This document shows positions 9,828-19,858 of a stretch of 64,000 bases of DNA, piece by piece. The position numbers were made by a program, and so were the translations under genes. The stretch comes from CAMBDS01 sp964355675 (GTDB taxonomy: Bacteria; Electryoneota; AABM5-125-24; Hatepunaeales; Hatepunaeaceae). The stretch spans positions 124,001 to 188,000 of the forward strand of contig CAYHEC010000004.1 in the NCBI GenBank assembly GCA_964355675.1. The letters are read 5' to 3'. How positions within the stretch are numbered: position 1 is the stretch's first letter; each line of letters begins with the position of its first letter. The notes beneath the pieces were generated by a model. It searched no databases, had not been told where the DNA came from, and was given only the letters and a program-made list of their open reading frames with translations.

Positions 9828-11212
9828 CAGGAGTGTCCTCCTCCCCGCAACATTTTAAGCGCTGTTGCAATAAGGATTTTTAAATCAAGTAGTAAACTTA
9901 AATGATCAATATAGAAAAGGTCGTAGCGAGTCTTTTCCGCTACATCGGCGATTGATTCATCGTATTTATGGCGAACTTGCGCCCAGCCAGTAATTCCGGG
10001 CCGGACCCGAAGCCGACGCTCGTAAAGCGGAATCTTAGTCTTAAATTCCTCAACGAATTGGGATCTCTCGGGACGTGGACCGACCAGTGACATCTGTCCA
10101 AGTAGTACATTGAAAAATTGTGGCATTTCGTCAAGATGACTTTTGCGAAGAAATCTCCCGATCTTAGTCACTCTCGGATCGTCCTTTATCGCCCATACCG
10201 CCCCCGAGGCACTTTCCGCGTCTTGAATCATCGAACGGAACTTGAGGAGTGTAAACTCACGGCCACGACGTCCAACACGCTTCTGAGAATAAAAGACAGG
10301 CCCCGGGCTCTCTAATTTGATCAGAATAGCAATGAATGGGGTCATGGCAACAACCACCACTGACATTAACAACCCCATTACAATGTCGAAAACTCTTTTA
10401 ATGGTTTTTATAGTAGGCGATACGAGTTGAGGATGTACTTCAATCAGCGGCAAACCATGTATTTCAACGGTATGAACCAGCCCAATCACCATCTGATATT
10501 GGTCGGCAACTAACATGAAGCGAAGTTTCATATCACTACATTTCTGAAGTACTTGCGTAACCAGTTTTTCTGCGTCAGCTTCAGGAGCAACAAAAATCCA
10601 CTCAATACCATTTCTTTTCACTAATTCAGGAAGATCATCAATTTTGCCTAATAGTTGACTGCCATGGTTAGGGTTATCTGAGTCGGTATCATCCACAAAT
10701 CCATGAACGTGGAATCCCCAAACTGGATAAGTATCCAACTGCCATCGAAGCTTCTTTCCAACTTCGTTGCGTCCAACTATAATGGCTTCCCAAAGTCCCT
10801 TTTTTAGCCAGCGGAGTCTCCTCTGATAAGTTCTGATGATTATTCTGCCGATACCTGTAAACAGAATAATCAACACACCGTAATATGCGAGAAGTAGTCG
10901 TGTCGGGCTTACTGGATTTGGCACATCAATTGTGGCAATGAAAAGTACGATAATTCCAATAAGAACAGCTTTAATAACTTGTTCAAGTTCAGAGAATCGT
11001 GAGAGAGCGACTGGAACAATGTAACGCCCCCGGATAGCAAAAATAATCAACCAGAACATCGTCAGGACAACACCGGGCCAAAATATGGATGCAGGTGTCG
11101 GATTGGAAAACATCCCGCTTTCATACCGCAACAAATACGAAAGACGCCACGCCGCGGCGGTTCCTATCGTATCAGAGATCAACAACAGAATCACAATATA
11201 CGATTTATTCAT
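9827..11212 (-). CDS. Polyprenyl glycosylphosphotransferase starting exopolysaccharide or O-antigen synthesis
   Basis: The protein moves a sugar-1-phosphate from a nucleotide sugar to undecaprenyl phosphate, the first step of polysaccharide repeat-unit assembly. Of 461 residues, the N-terminal third holds about four membrane segments, the middle is a Rossmann-like CoA-binding-type domain (IIVGRNEVGKKLRWQL), and the C-terminal 190 residues are the bacterial sugar transferase domain. That domain starts with a membrane hairpin at KRVFDIVMG and has FRSM, DDPRVTKIGRFLRKSHLDE, SLVGPRPE and RVRPGITGWAQV. The sugar cannot be read from sequence. It overlaps the GT9 gene by eight bases. Confidence 0.9.
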   Translation of the reverse strand: MNKSYIVILLLISDTIGTAAAWRLSYLLRYESGMFSNPTPASIFWPGVVLTMFWLIIFAIRGRYIVPVALSRFSELEQVIKAVLIGIIVLFIATIDVPNPVSPTRLLLAYYGVLIILFTGIGRIIIRTYQRRLRWLKKGLWEAIIVGRNEVGKKLRWQLDTYPVWGFHVHGFVDDTDSDNPNHGSQLLGKIDDLPELVKRNGIEWIFVAPEADAEKLVTQVLQKCSDMKLRFMLVADQYQMVIGLVHTVEIHGLPLIEVHPQLVSPTIKTIKRVFDIVMGLLMSVVVVAMTPFIAILIKLESPGPVFYSQKRVGRRGREFTLLKFRSMIQDAESASGAVWAIKDDPRVTKIGRFLRKSHLDEMPQFFNVLLGQMSLVGPRPERSQFVEEFKTKIPLYERRLRVRPGITGWAQVRHKYDESIADVAEKTRYDLFYIDHLSLLLDLKILIATALKMLRGGGHS

Positions 11213-12293
11213 TTTTTACAGGTAATTGACTATAAAGGGATTTGGCAGTTTCTATAACCAGTTGTGGAGATAGCTCCTCCATGCATCGTATTGTATTGAA
11301 TATACATCCATTAAATACGCCGTAATAACATGGGCTACAAGGAAGACCCAATTTCACACCGACAACATGACTGCCAAATGGAAGCTTATATTCTGAGCCT
11401 GTGGGACCGAATATCCCGACTGTTGGCGCCCCAACGGCGGCTGAAATATGCAGAGGAGCTGAATCATTCGCAAAAACAATCTTACTGAGTTTCATTAATG
11501 CGGCTGTAATTCTGATGCTGGTATTGCCGCTGATATCGAGAAGTGTATTTCTTGACAAACGAGAGACCTCCAAACAAACAGATCGATCATCGTTGGATCC
11601 GGCAAGTACAACTTCCATATCTAATTGATCAGTCAACCACTCAGCTAACTTTGAATACCCGCCAACACTCCAGCGCCTCTCATGGCCAGTGGTGCGAGGA
11701 TTCGTTCCTCCTCCCGGAAAGAGCATCGCGAAGTTATTATGTTTTATACCGAGTGCCTCGATAATCTCGCCCGCTTCCTTTAATTCATCCTGAGTAACAG
11801 ACCAATAATACCTGAGATGGTCAACATCGGGCGCTAATTTTACTCCTGTCATTTGAAACAGTAATAAGTCCGCCAAATCACAAGCATTTGGGGCGCTATG
11901 TCTTGTCTCGTCAAGTTTAACCGTTTGAGGAGAATCAGCTGAAGCATAACTGAAGAATCTTGATCGATTTCCAGATAATTTTAAAAAGGCATTGATCGCC
12001 TTGGAACGGTGGAAAGAGACTACTCCGTCAAATTTTGCTTTACTAAGCCTGTATCCCAAACCTAAGAGTCTGGGAGATGACTTAAATAAATTGCCAAAAA
12101 ACAATTTTGAGGGAACTGAAATAATCTTATTAAAGAACGGCAATCCAATAGCCGCCGAAACAGTCCAGTCGGTTGTAAGCAGTGTGATCTCGGCTTCAGG
12201 GAATCCTCGCCTCAACCTTTCGAATGCAGGTGTATGAATGACAAAATCGCCTAAAGCATGAAGTTTGACTACCAATATTTTCACTTGCTTCAT
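11205..12293 (-). CDS. Glycosyltransferase family 9 (heptosyltransferase-like)
   Basis: This 362-residue ADP-heptose:LPS heptosyltransferase-type (GT9, GT-B fold) enzyme probably adds a sugar to a lipopolysaccharide core or surface glycan. The N-terminus ILVVKLHALGDFVIHTPAFERLRRGFP is typical, with the GD pair at the acceptor side. The C-terminal half has the FANDSAPLHISAAVGAPTVGIFGPTG donor-binding segment. Cysteines near the end (LPCSPCYYGVFNGC) match a frequent GT9 feature. It starts with ATG eight bases after the GT2 stop. The exact sugar and linkage are unknown. Confidence 0.87.
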   Translation of the reverse strand: MKQVKILVVKLHALGDFVIHTPAFERLRRGFPEAEITLLTTDWTVSAAIGLPFFNKIISVPSKLFFGNLFKSSPRLLGLGYRLSKAKFDGVVSFHRSKAINAFLKLSGNRSRFFSYASADSPQTVKLDETRHSAPNACDLADLLLFQMTGVKLAPDVDHLRYYWSVTQDELKEAGEIIEALGIKHNNFAMLFPGGGTNPRTTGHERRWSVGGYSKLAEWLTDQLDMEVVLAGSNDDRSVCLEVSRLSRNTLLDISGNTSIRITAALMKLSKIVFANDSAPLHISAAVGAPTVGIFGPTGSEYKLPFGSHVVGVKLGLPCSPCYYGVFNGCIFNTIRCMEELSPQLVIETAKSLYSQLPVKNE

Positions 12294-12301
12294 TCTGCCT
12301 G

Positions 12302-13270
12302 TTATTTCGGTCGAATTTTGTCGTTATAGTAATCAGGGCTCATCACAGATAATAATGCGGACATATACCCCTTCAAGCGAGTTCTCTTGTTTGCGCCGGG
12401 TATAACCAGTGTAATAAACCATTTCACAGCGAGCATTACCATCCAAATAAAAATTGCGACTTTGGAGCTGATAGGATTAAAGTGCTTGGTTAAATAATAC
12501 TTCAGACTCCAACTTGCCGAAGCAGTTCCCAGAATCGACAGGGAATTCAGCGTCTGACCGCCGAGATGGATCGCCTCAGCGCCGGGATCATAAACGACTT
12601 CGTAACCAGCCTTCCAAGTTTCAAGACAAATATCTTCTTCCTCAGAGTATAGAAAATAGTTCTCGTCAAACCCGCCAAGCTTCTCGAACAGCTCGGTGCG
12701 CATCATGAATGCCGCCCCCAACAGTCGATCCACACTAACTCTTTTTTCTGGTGGTTTGCGGCGAATTTCAGGACGGCCATCTCTTCGATTTAAAGGGATC
12801 AGCCGGTTAAGGCCAGTAGCAATCCAGACGGCATAAAACGGAGTAATAAATCGATATGAGGAGAGTGTGTTAAGGCCGGCTTCGTCGAGAATCTTCGGCC
12901 CAACAATACCGACCTTTGAATCGCCATCGAGCAATCGAACCAAATATTCTATCGAACCTGGTAACGACCTAGCGTCAGAATTGAGAAAGTACAAATATTC
13001 GGCTTGGCACCCTTTAACTCCGATGTTGTTGCCAGCCCCAAAACCAATATTACCGCCCGAATTGACTACTTTAACCCAGCTATACTCTTTATTAATAAAA
13101 TTTAACGTATCATCAGACGAGTTATTGTCGGCAACTACAACTTCTATCAAATTGCTTTGATAATCAACGACAAGCGAGAACAAACAATCTCGAATAATCC
13201 TGGCGGCGTTGTAAGTAACGATTACTACTCGAACGCGCGGTTTTGAAATTTCTCCCACAGATGCTTTCAA
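12302..13270 (-). CDS. Glycosyltransferase family 2
   Basis: This 322-residue GT-A fold enzyme is of the rhamnosyltransferase-like group. It opens with VRVVIVTYNAARIIRDCL, has the nucleotide-sugar contact VVVADNNSSDDT, a metal-binding NSDARSLPGS in place of a strict DxD, and the acceptor-side FDENYFLYSEEEDICLE motif. A hydrophobic stretch near residue 275 suggests peripheral or membrane association. It lies 31 bases after the flippase stop. It probably adds one sugar of the repeat unit on the cytoplasmic face of the inner membrane. Confidence 0.87.
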   Translation of the reverse strand: MKASVGEISKPRVRVVIVTYNAARIIRDCLFSLVVDYQSNLIEVVVADNNSSDDTLNFINKEYSWVKVVNSGGNIGFGAGNNIGVKGCQAEYLYFLNSDARSLPGSIEYLVRLLDGDSKVGIVGPKILDEAGLNTLSSYRFITPFYAVWIATGLNRLIPLNRRDGRPEIRRKPPEKRVSVDRLLGAAFMMRTELFEKLGGFDENYFLYSEEEDICLETWKAGYEVVYDPGAEAIHLGGQTLNSLSILGTASASWSLKYYLTKHFNPISSKVAIFIWMVMLAVKWFITLVIPGANKRTRLKGYMSALLSVMSPDYYNDKIRPK

Positions 13271-13301
13271 TATTGACTATATTCAATGACTTCAGTACAA
13301 T

Positions 13302-14537
13302 TCAATAGTCTCTCCTGAATATCATACGAAAATCATTTCTATTAGGAATGATAACATTTTCGATTCCCAGCCCTGACTCTGATAGGAAGAAATGTAGATA
13401 TGTCAATCCCACTATTGAATTCGTGACGCTCGAAATGGCGGCGGCCCCAGCAATTCCGAATTTTGGGATCAAGATTACAGCCGCAATGATGTTCAATACA
13501 ATAATTAGAAAAGTAACAATTCCATTAAAATGGACATTTTCTTCACCAAACTGGTCATTGGAAAGCGATTGTTTTAAACTGTATATCACAACACCGGGGA
13601 GTAATATAAGCACTGCACCGTACGCAGACAGATATTCGGGACCTGCGAGTATTCTGATTAACCAATACCCTGATAATCCTATAATTATTGCGAAAACGGT
13701 GATGATAAATAGAGTTATTCTTGTCAACTGTGCAGTTAGTTCATCCCCAGATTCGATGCTAAACTCAGAGATATACGGGCGCAACATTTGACTTATAGCA
13801 GTGGGTAAAAACCAAATACAGGCAACCATAGCCATCGCAACAGAGTAGTAACCTACATCTGACGGGGTCATAAACAAGGCAATCAGAAGAAATCCTAAAC
13901 TCATAAGAAACAGTGGCAATATATTGATATTAAACGACTTATAACTATTATAAGCTGTATGCCAAAGTAACTCGACATCGATTCGAGGGCTTTCGCCAAC
14001 TATAAATATCGCCTGAAGTAACATCAATCCCGCGCCAATTATTGCGCTTACAAGCCACAATGAAGCAACTCCAACAGTACTTAAATCACTTGTATTTGCC
14101 AATAAAATCACTAAGAACAGTAAAAGCACATCTCTGCCAAGCAAAGTGATGGTAAACCTTCGTACTGCATTCATTCCGAGAATTAATCCATTACTTAACT
14201 CCTGAAGGAATAATGGAATAACCGAGAGGAACACGATAGCCCAAAGACGATCCGTCATGTCGGGGTAAATTAATTTACGAAGACTTGCCAAAAGAACAAC
14301 GAGGAGAATCGTGACCAGACCGCCCCAGACGACAGCTATGCTAATGCTGTTACCGATCAATCCCGGTCGAGATTCTGGGTACCGTTCAGCCAGGTTGGCG
14401 TTTTCAATCCCGAGCGAACCGTGAAAAATCGCAACAATTATTGAAGAAAGGCAAAATGTAACGGTAAACAATCCCATACCGGCTGGACCAAGAATGCGGG
14501 CGATCACCAATGATGTGACTATTCCTGTAATAATCAA
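13302..14537 (-). CDS. Polysaccharide flippase (Wzx/MOP superfamily), start unclear
   Basis: The protein is predicted to flip lipid-linked repeat units across the inner membrane. About twelve hydrophobic segments span 411 residues, and ARILGPAGMGLFTVTF matches the usual N-terminal loop of the family. The only standard in-frame start is a TTG at 14537 with a weak GGA. The frame stays open upstream and encodes a continuation (ADTVDLVCIAGQLG) that looks like the missing first half of helix 1, yet no ATG, GTG or TTG is found there before the frame runs into the upstream gene. The true N-terminus may use a rare start or a frameshift may be present. It sits between the polymerase/ligase and glycosyltransferase genes. 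Confidence 0.82.
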   Translation of the reverse strand: MIITGIVTSLVIARILGPAGMGLFTVTFCLSSIIVAIFHGSLGIENANLAERYPESRPGLIGNSISIAVVWGGLVTILLVVLLASLRKLIYPDMTDRLWAIVFLSVIPLFLQELSNGLILGMNAVRRFTITLLGRDVLLLFLVILLANTSDLSTVGVASLWLVSAIIGAGLMLLQAIFIVGESPRIDVELLWHTAYNSYKSFNINILPLFLMSLGFLLIALFMTPSDVGYYSVAMAMVACIWFLPTAISQMLRPYISEFSIESGDELTAQLTRITLFIITVFAIIIGLSGYWLIRILAGPEYLSAYGAVLILLPGVVIYSLKQSLSNDQFGEENVHFNGIVTFLIIVLNIIAAVILIPKFGIAGAAAISSVTNSIVGLTYLHFFLSESGLGIENVIIPNRNDFRMIFRRDY

Positions 14538-14637
14538 ACCAAGCTGTCCGGCAATGCATACTAAATCAACGGTATCGGCTGATTCTCTGGTATATCCACG
14601 CGTACAATGATTATGCGATGGTATTAAAATAGGACGA

Positions 14638-16023
14638 TCACCTGAGCTGAGAGTCAGAAAGTTCTAAAACCTGTTGAGTCATCCGAACGGTCTCGCGCAT
14701 TCGAGCAACTATTACAAACTGGAACGCCAACATCGTCCAGAGGAATAGTGCAGAAGCGGTGTGGTGGAAAGTCGCATCAACCATGCTGGCAGTCAAACCA
14801 GAGATCAAGCCTCCATTGATGGCAAGCAGAAGTCTTCTATCGTCTTCGACTAATGGAGATAAGTATTCCTTAACGGCTCGCATAGCCTTCATCAAGCTCT
14901 TAAGAATAATCGCCATGTATGCCGCTAATCCGAATATTCCGAGATCAAATAGCCATTTTAGATACACATTATGAACGTGGACAGCACGAATGAAGCTATA
15001 CGGATAATCGGTTGGATAAAGTGTTTTGAAGCTATCAATCCCCATCCCAAACCAAAAATATCTGGGTATATAGTTAATACTGTTCAACCAGATCTGAACT
15101 CTCCCAACCGATGACCAATCGGGATTGTCCCCAAATCCGAGCAACATTGCGAGTCGATAAATAATCAAGCCGGGTAACGCGATGCTCGCGACCAAAATTG
15201 CCGGTAACATGACTTTTAATATTCGACGATCTTTAAATGCAATATAGACCATAGCTATAAAAAGACTTACAAGTACAGCTCGAGTTTGCGTTACCAGTAT
15301 GCCAGCCAACACGCCTGAAAAAATGAAAGTCCATATTATCTTCGATCTCTTTCCTGTTGCATCGATCAAGGCGAGCAGAGTAAATGGAAGCACCATTCCC
15401 ATAAAGCAACCGGCTACATTCTGCGATTCCCATCGGAAAATGTAACGCGGGATCCCGGTCTGTATCCAGAGAGCAAGGCTTATCCAACCGAGAAGAGCAG
15501 TCGCTCCGGTTACTATCGTTAGAAATGTTTTCATTTCAGCGGCAGTCGGACGTAGATTATAATATATAATAAATGCTATAATTGGAATTACAAATGCAAA
15601 CTCGTAAAAATACCTTCCCATGTCTCTGTCGACGGCCCGGATCAATCCATTGGCTCCTGCGACTAACAAAATACAGAGAAGCAGAGGATGAGGTACATGT
15701 ATGGTGATATCACTATGATTAACTCGATCTGCTAAGAAAGAAATAATTAGTAAAATAATTAATGCGAATATTACATGATCAATAATTACAAGATAATAAA
15801 ATGGTAAAATGATGATGCTGAACGCCCTGACATTGTAAAAAAGGGCCAATCCCAATAATCCTACGACAACAACAAAAACACTCAAAGCTATCCGATAGTC
15901 ATAGACCCCATAGGCAATAGCCAAAGGAGTTAGAACAGCCAATAAGAAAATTGACCATATCAAACCGGACGCGAAATCACGTCCGGTTCTTTCAATGAAA
16001 ACCTGACGGTAATAGCCCAACAA
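14638..16023 (-). CDS. O-antigen ligase / polymerase family membrane protein (WaaL/Wzy)
   Basis: This 461-residue protein has about ten to twelve membrane helices and a large periplasmic loop containing WFGMGIDSFKTLYPTDYPYSFIR followed by VHVHNVYLKWLFDLGIFGLAAY. The HN pair and following helices are the hallmark of the Wzy_C/O-antigen ligase family, which either polymerises repeat units or ligates glycan to a lipid or protein acceptor. Its place between the Wzz-like and flippase genes favours the polymerase role, but sequence alone does not separate the two. It starts with ATG one base after the Wzz-like stop. Confidence 0.85.
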   Translation of the reverse strand: MLGYYRQVFIERTGRDFASGLIWSIFLLAVLTPLAIAYGVYDYRIALSVFVVVVGLLGLALFYNVRAFSIIILPFYYLVIIDHVIFALIILLIISFLADRVNHSDITIHVPHPLLLCILLVAGANGLIRAVDRDMGRYFYEFAFVIPIIAFIIYYNLRPTAAEMKTFLTIVTGATALLGWISLALWIQTGIPRYIFRWESQNVAGCFMGMVLPFTLLALIDATGKRSKIIWTFIFSGVLAGILVTQTRAVLVSLFIAMVYIAFKDRRILKVMLPAILVASIALPGLIIYRLAMLLGFGDNPDWSSVGRVQIWLNSINYIPRYFWFGMGIDSFKTLYPTDYPYSFIRAVHVHNVYLKWLFDLGIFGLAAYMAIILKSLMKAMRAVKEYLSPLVEDDRRLLLAINGGLISGLTASMVDATFHHTASALFLWTMLAFQFVIVARMRETVRMTQQVLELSDSQLR

Positions 16024-16024
16024 A

Positions 16025-17209
16025 CTATTTTATCTCCCGTCGTAAGATACTCTTAAGTTCCTGAATCTTTGACCAATCTTTCTGATTCTTTTTTGGTAGT
16101 CCATGCCAATATTCGAGAAGAAGGATGATAATTAAAGTCATCAGAATCGACGAAGCCGCCGCGATCATAACTATGATTCTTCGTGCTGGTTTCAATTTCT
16201 TGAAAGGAATGCGAGCCGTGTCCAATATTTGTACATTCGAAGTTTCCCGCGCCTCTTGGATACTGGCATTTTCGTACTGTGGATATACAAACTCAAGCAA
16301 TGCAGTCTGAATTTTCACTTGCCTGACTATTTCAGCATATGTTTTCGATATTTCAGGTAATTGATTTAATGCAATAAACAAATCTCCTTCAGATCCATCC
16401 AATAACCCCTTGTATCGCCTTTCAAACTCAATGCTTGTTTTCTGTAATTGTGACACTTCCGGATGATTATCTCCCATAGTGCTTCGAAGTAATTGCAGTT
16501 GAATTTCGCTGGCGATCTGTTGAGCCTTTAAATTAGCGGCGGCCGTTATCATGGCTGTGGTTTGATCTGGAACTGAGATTGCGTTATGTTCGACCTGAAA
16601 TATGGCGATACTATCCTGAAGGATATCCAGAGTATCATTAATCTGTTTAAGTCTTTTTCCAATGAAAATCCGGTTGTTTCGTGCACTCTTTCCGGTTATT
16701 TCACGATAATAATTATCGAGTTCAGCTACACAGGCATTGGCAATATCCGAGGCTCTTTTGGTATCTTTATCTACAAATGAGACTTCAATCGCCATGTCTT
16801 CACGAGTCTTCACCTCATAATGCGATTCAAATTTCTTCATTAAATCTTCAGGTTTCACATCATCTTTCATCTTATAAACTTCACGCAGATGAAAGCGTTC
16901 AATGATACGCTCCTTTAGTGTACGACTTGATAATATGGACTGATAAATATCTTCGGTTGGCATCTCAAGTCCAAAGTTTGCGGCAACTCCCACGAGATCT
17001 TTGGATAGAAAAGAAGGAAGTCCGCTACCACCGCCTGCAGGTGGCAATATTACCGTGGTCGCCCGATACCAAACTGGAAGCACCATGGAAATTATTGCCG
17101 CAAGGGCAGTCACAACAATAAAGTTGATGATGAATAGCTTGCGCCAACGTGCGATAAGGATCAGCAGATCATAAAAGTTCAATTGAAAAACCTGGTCTTT
17201 CTCAGGCAT
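16025..17209 (-). CDS. Polysaccharide chain-length determinant (Wzz/GNVR family)
   Basis: This inner-membrane co-polymerase-like protein of 394 residues probably controls glycan chain length or export. A membrane helix (about 27-50) follows the short cytoplasmic N-terminus. A long periplasmic helical region comes next (about 110-330). The second helix is preceded by the proline-containing motif ARIPFKKLKPARR. There is no C-terminal tyrosine kinase domain. I chose the ATG at 17209 because GGAGAAGG lies just upstream; a TTG at 17227 overlapping the previous stop would add six residues. Confidence 0.85.
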   Translation of the reverse strand: MPEKDQVFQLNFYDLLILIARWRKLFIINFIVVTALAAIISMVLPVWYRATTVILPPAGGGSGLPSFLSKDLVGVAANFGLEMPTEDIYQSILSSRTLKERIIERFHLREVYKMKDDVKPEDLMKKFESHYEVKTREDMAIEVSFVDKDTKRASDIANACVAELDNYYREITGKSARNNRIFIGKRLKQINDTLDILQDSIAIFQVEHNAISVPDQTTAMITAAANLKAQQIASEIQLQLLRSTMGDNHPEVSQLQKTSIEFERRYKGLLDGSEGDLFIALNQLPEISKTYAEIVRQVKIQTALLEFVYPQYENASIQEARETSNVQILDTARIPFKKLKPARRIIVMIAAASSILMTLIIILLLEYWHGLPKKNQKDWSKIQELKSILRREIK

Positions 17210-17223
17210 TCCTTCTCCGATTT

Positions 17224-18777
17224 TCAAGTTCTGTAACCTATTGAAATATAATACCTATCAGGTATAATGGACTGACGATCCCCCGTAATATTGCCGAGTT
17301 CCACCAAGCATCCCGGAACAGCCTCCCACTCAATTCCGATTTTTGAAGCTGACCAGTTCGTTCTAATGCCATCAAGAAAATGAACGCTGTGTAGCCCGGA
17401 ATGCGGAAGTGATTCCTCCACACTTCCACCAAGTGAACCATGCCGGTTGAGGGCACTGGACAAGTTTAAGGTAATGTCGAAGGTCGGCCGGTATAGCAGG
17501 GTCAACTCGAGTCGGTCGCTGTTTGGCTGTAAATCGGCACCCAACGAAGAATTCCAGTTGGAAAAACGATTGATAGGATAAAAATGAGAGTAAACATAAG
17601 GTTCAAGCCTTGTATATTCAATACCAACGTCCAACCCGTCAAGAAATAAGTCGGTTGAAAATACTCCCGTAAGGAAGCCCAGTTTGTTCCCGGCGTCTCC
17701 CTTTCCAAGTTTCGATATCTTCATGTCGTCTATCAGCAAAGCGCCATAGAAAATTCCTCGAAATGGTAATCGTGCTACAAAATCGCCTGACATCACCACA
17801 TTATCTCTGTCTCCACCATCATGTTGTGCGGAATAGAGAAAATAGAGAGGATTGAGATAAGCCGCGTCAAGCCCGCGCTCACCCCAAATAACAGCTTCAC
17901 TCACAGAGAGTAAAAGCCAATGAGCTGGAGTGTATTCCAATCGATGTGCGGCAATCCACTTTGGATTGATCTTTACGCGATCCCAGCCTTCAGGGGTTCG
18001 GTAAGTATATTCCACCAAACCGGGCGTAGGATGAAGACGTCCGATAAGATAGGTGAATTGAGATGACCTGCCAAGGTGCGTCTTAATTCTAAGTTGATCA
18101 AAAGATGGTGCATGATCCGATATTAGAAGATTCGTCCGCCTACCCGGCCCCCAGGAAACCTTGTCTTTACCAAATGTGACATTTATCCAGTCTTTCCCCC
18201 AATTTAAATACGCTTCAGTTGCATCGTAATATGTCTCTTTGCCTCCCATTAGTGGTCCAACATACCCGTAATGATCCACCAGAAGCTGATCACGCCTTAC
18301 ATAAGGACCGTTTCCGCGTTCGGTGTTATCGACGAACCGGAAGTAATAGCCTAAGTATGCATTTATCGATCCGTAAAATTGAATTCCGCTGGCACGTTTG
18401 ACTATAGTTTTGTGTTTGCCGCTTTCAACCCGGTAGATAAACCGGGGATTAATTGTAAAGAATGATCCGTCTTTATTGTGTGTACTGTAAAGGTGCCAAT
18501 TCCATCGCATCCATTTTGAATGACGGGATGGCGTCAGCAGTTGCACCATTGAGTCCTCATTGGGCTCTTGATAGCGGGAAACAGGACGATTTGTCAGTAA
18601 GTCAAGCGGTGCTCCCGAAACGACATTCCTTTCGATTTGTCGGCATATTCTATCATCCAATGGAATATTCGATAAACCATGCGGCGGCAATAATGATATT
18701 TCTCCCGTACCATTTACAGCCGAAGCCGTGCAAAGAAACATCGATAACATAATTACTGTACGACGGGAGAACTTCAT
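17224..18777 (-). CDS. Wzi-like outer-membrane beta-barrel, capsule/polysaccharide attachment
   Basis: A signal peptide (first about 24 residues, ending near VNG) precedes a 517-residue protein rich in alternating strands. Motifs such as FGKDKVSWGPGRRTNLLISDHAPSFD, AAHRLEYTPAHWLLLSVSEAV and YSAQHDGGDRDN resemble the capsule-assembly Wzi family, which anchors surface polysaccharide at the outer membrane. It ends ISIGYRT, as expected of a barrel strand. Its start overlaps the stop of rmlB (ATGA). The context with Wzz, Wzy and Wzx homologues fits the assignment, though the level of similarity to true Wzi cannot be measured here. Confidence 0.7.
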   Translation of the reverse strand: MKFSRRTVIMLSMFLCTASAVNGTGEISLLPPHGLSNIPLDDRICRQIERNVVSGAPLDLLTNRPVSRYQEPNEDSMVQLLTPSRHSKWMRWNWHLYSTHNKDGSFFTINPRFIYRVESGKHKTIVKRASGIQFYGSINAYLGYYFRFVDNTERGNGPYVRRDQLLVDHYGYVGPLMGGKETYYDATEAYLNWGKDWINVTFGKDKVSWGPGRRTNLLISDHAPSFDQLRIKTHLGRSSQFTYLIGRLHPTPGLVEYTYRTPEGWDRVKINPKWIAAHRLEYTPAHWLLLSVSEAVIWGERGLDAAYLNPLYFLYSAQHDGGDRDNVVMSGDFVARLPFRGIFYGALLIDDMKISKLGKGDAGNKLGFLTGVFSTDLFLDGLDVGIEYTRLEPYVYSHFYPINRFSNWNSSLGADLQPNSDRLELTLLYRPTFDITLNLSSALNRHGSLGGSVEESLPHSGLHSVHFLDGIRTNWSASKIGIEWEAVPGCLVELGNITGDRQSIIPDRYYISIGYRT

Positions 18778-19799
18778 CGATCCCCATACTGTGTTTGGTA
18801 ATATGTGCGATAGGCTCCGCTCGTCACCTGTTCAACCCAAACACGATTATTCATATACCACTCAACAGTCAATCGACTTCCCTCCTCAAAATCATAAAGT
18901 GGTTTCCACCCTAATTCACGCTCAGCCTTGCTCCAGTCCATTGCATACCGGCGATCATGGCCAGGACGGTCCTTTACGAAGGTTATGAGGCTCTCCGGCT
19001 TGCCGAGTAAGGTCAATAAATGCTTGATGAGTGAGAGGTTCGGTAATTCATGCTTCCCGCCAAGATTATAAACCTCCCCTGGTCGTCCATTTTCGATTAT
19101 ATTGATTAATCCATAATTATGATCATCAACGAAAATCCAATCCCTGACTTGCATGCCATCTCCGTAAACCGGAATGGGAATGTCATTAAGCGCATTCGAT
19201 ATCAGAAGAGGAATCAGTTTCTCGGGAAATTGATAGGGCCCATAATTATTCGAACAACGTGAAATCATGACTGGCAAACCGTAAGTCTTGAAATAAGCGC
19301 GTGCTAAAAGATCCGCGCCTGCCTTAGATGCCGCATAAGGACTATTCGGTTTCAGGTAGTGATCTTCAGTAAAGGCGTGATCGTCGGGTTGCAGACTGCC
19401 ATAGACCTCATCTGTCGAGACCTGAAGAAATCTCGCAACGCCAAGATTTCGCGCCGCATCGAGCATCACTTGAGTGCCGAGAGTATTCGTCTTTAAGAAG
19501 GGAGTTGCATCAAGAATTGATCGATCTACGTGCGATTCTGCCGCAAGATGCATGACGCCCCAACAACCATTCATCGCCTTCGTGACAGAAGTCGGATCAC
19601 AAACATCTCCTCTGATAAAATTATAGCGAGAATTTGTTTCAAGATCTGCGAGTGAAGAAAGGTTGCCTGCATAGGTAAGAAGATCGTAGTTTACGACTTC
19701 CCAATGCGGACGTTCCTTTAGTATCAGTCGGATCAAATTTGAACCGATGAACCCCGCACCCCCGGTTATTAAAACCCTTCGATTATTGCTTTCGTTCAC
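18774..19799 (-). CDS. rmlB: dTDP-glucose 4,6-dehydratase
   Basis: The enzyme converts dTDP-glucose to dTDP-4-keto-6-deoxyglucose, the branch point to dTDP-rhamnose and other deoxysugars. The 341 residues are an extended SDR: GGAGFIG (13-19) binds NAD, HLAAESHVDRSI is the RmlB signature, STDEVYGSL holds the catalytic T/D/E residues, and SPYAASKAGADLL carries the YxxxK pair. RmlA, RmlC and RmlD are absent here. The start is a GTG with GGAAGGA thirteen bases upstream, and this is the first gene of the long polysaccharide transcription unit. Confidence 0.96.
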   Translation of the reverse strand: MNESNNRRVLITGGAGFIGSNLIRLILKERPHWEVVNYDLLTYAGNLSSLADLETNSRYNFIRGDVCDPTSVTKAMNGCWGVMHLAAESHVDRSILDATPFLKTNTLGTQVMLDAARNLGVARFLQVSTDEVYGSLQPDDHAFTEDHYLKPNSPYAASKAGADLLARAYFKTYGLPVMISRCSNNYGPYQFPEKLIPLLISNALNDIPIPVYGDGMQVRDWIFVDDHNYGLINIIENGRPGEVYNLGGKHELPNLSLIKHLLTLLGKPESLITFVKDRPGHDRRYAMDWSKAERELGWKPLYDFEEGSRLTVEWYMNNRVWVEQVTSGAYRTYYQTQYGDR

Positions 19800-19858
19800 G
19801 ATTAAGGTTCTATCCTTCCACTTTTAGATGCATCTGTGATCTGCGTACCAAACAAGTT

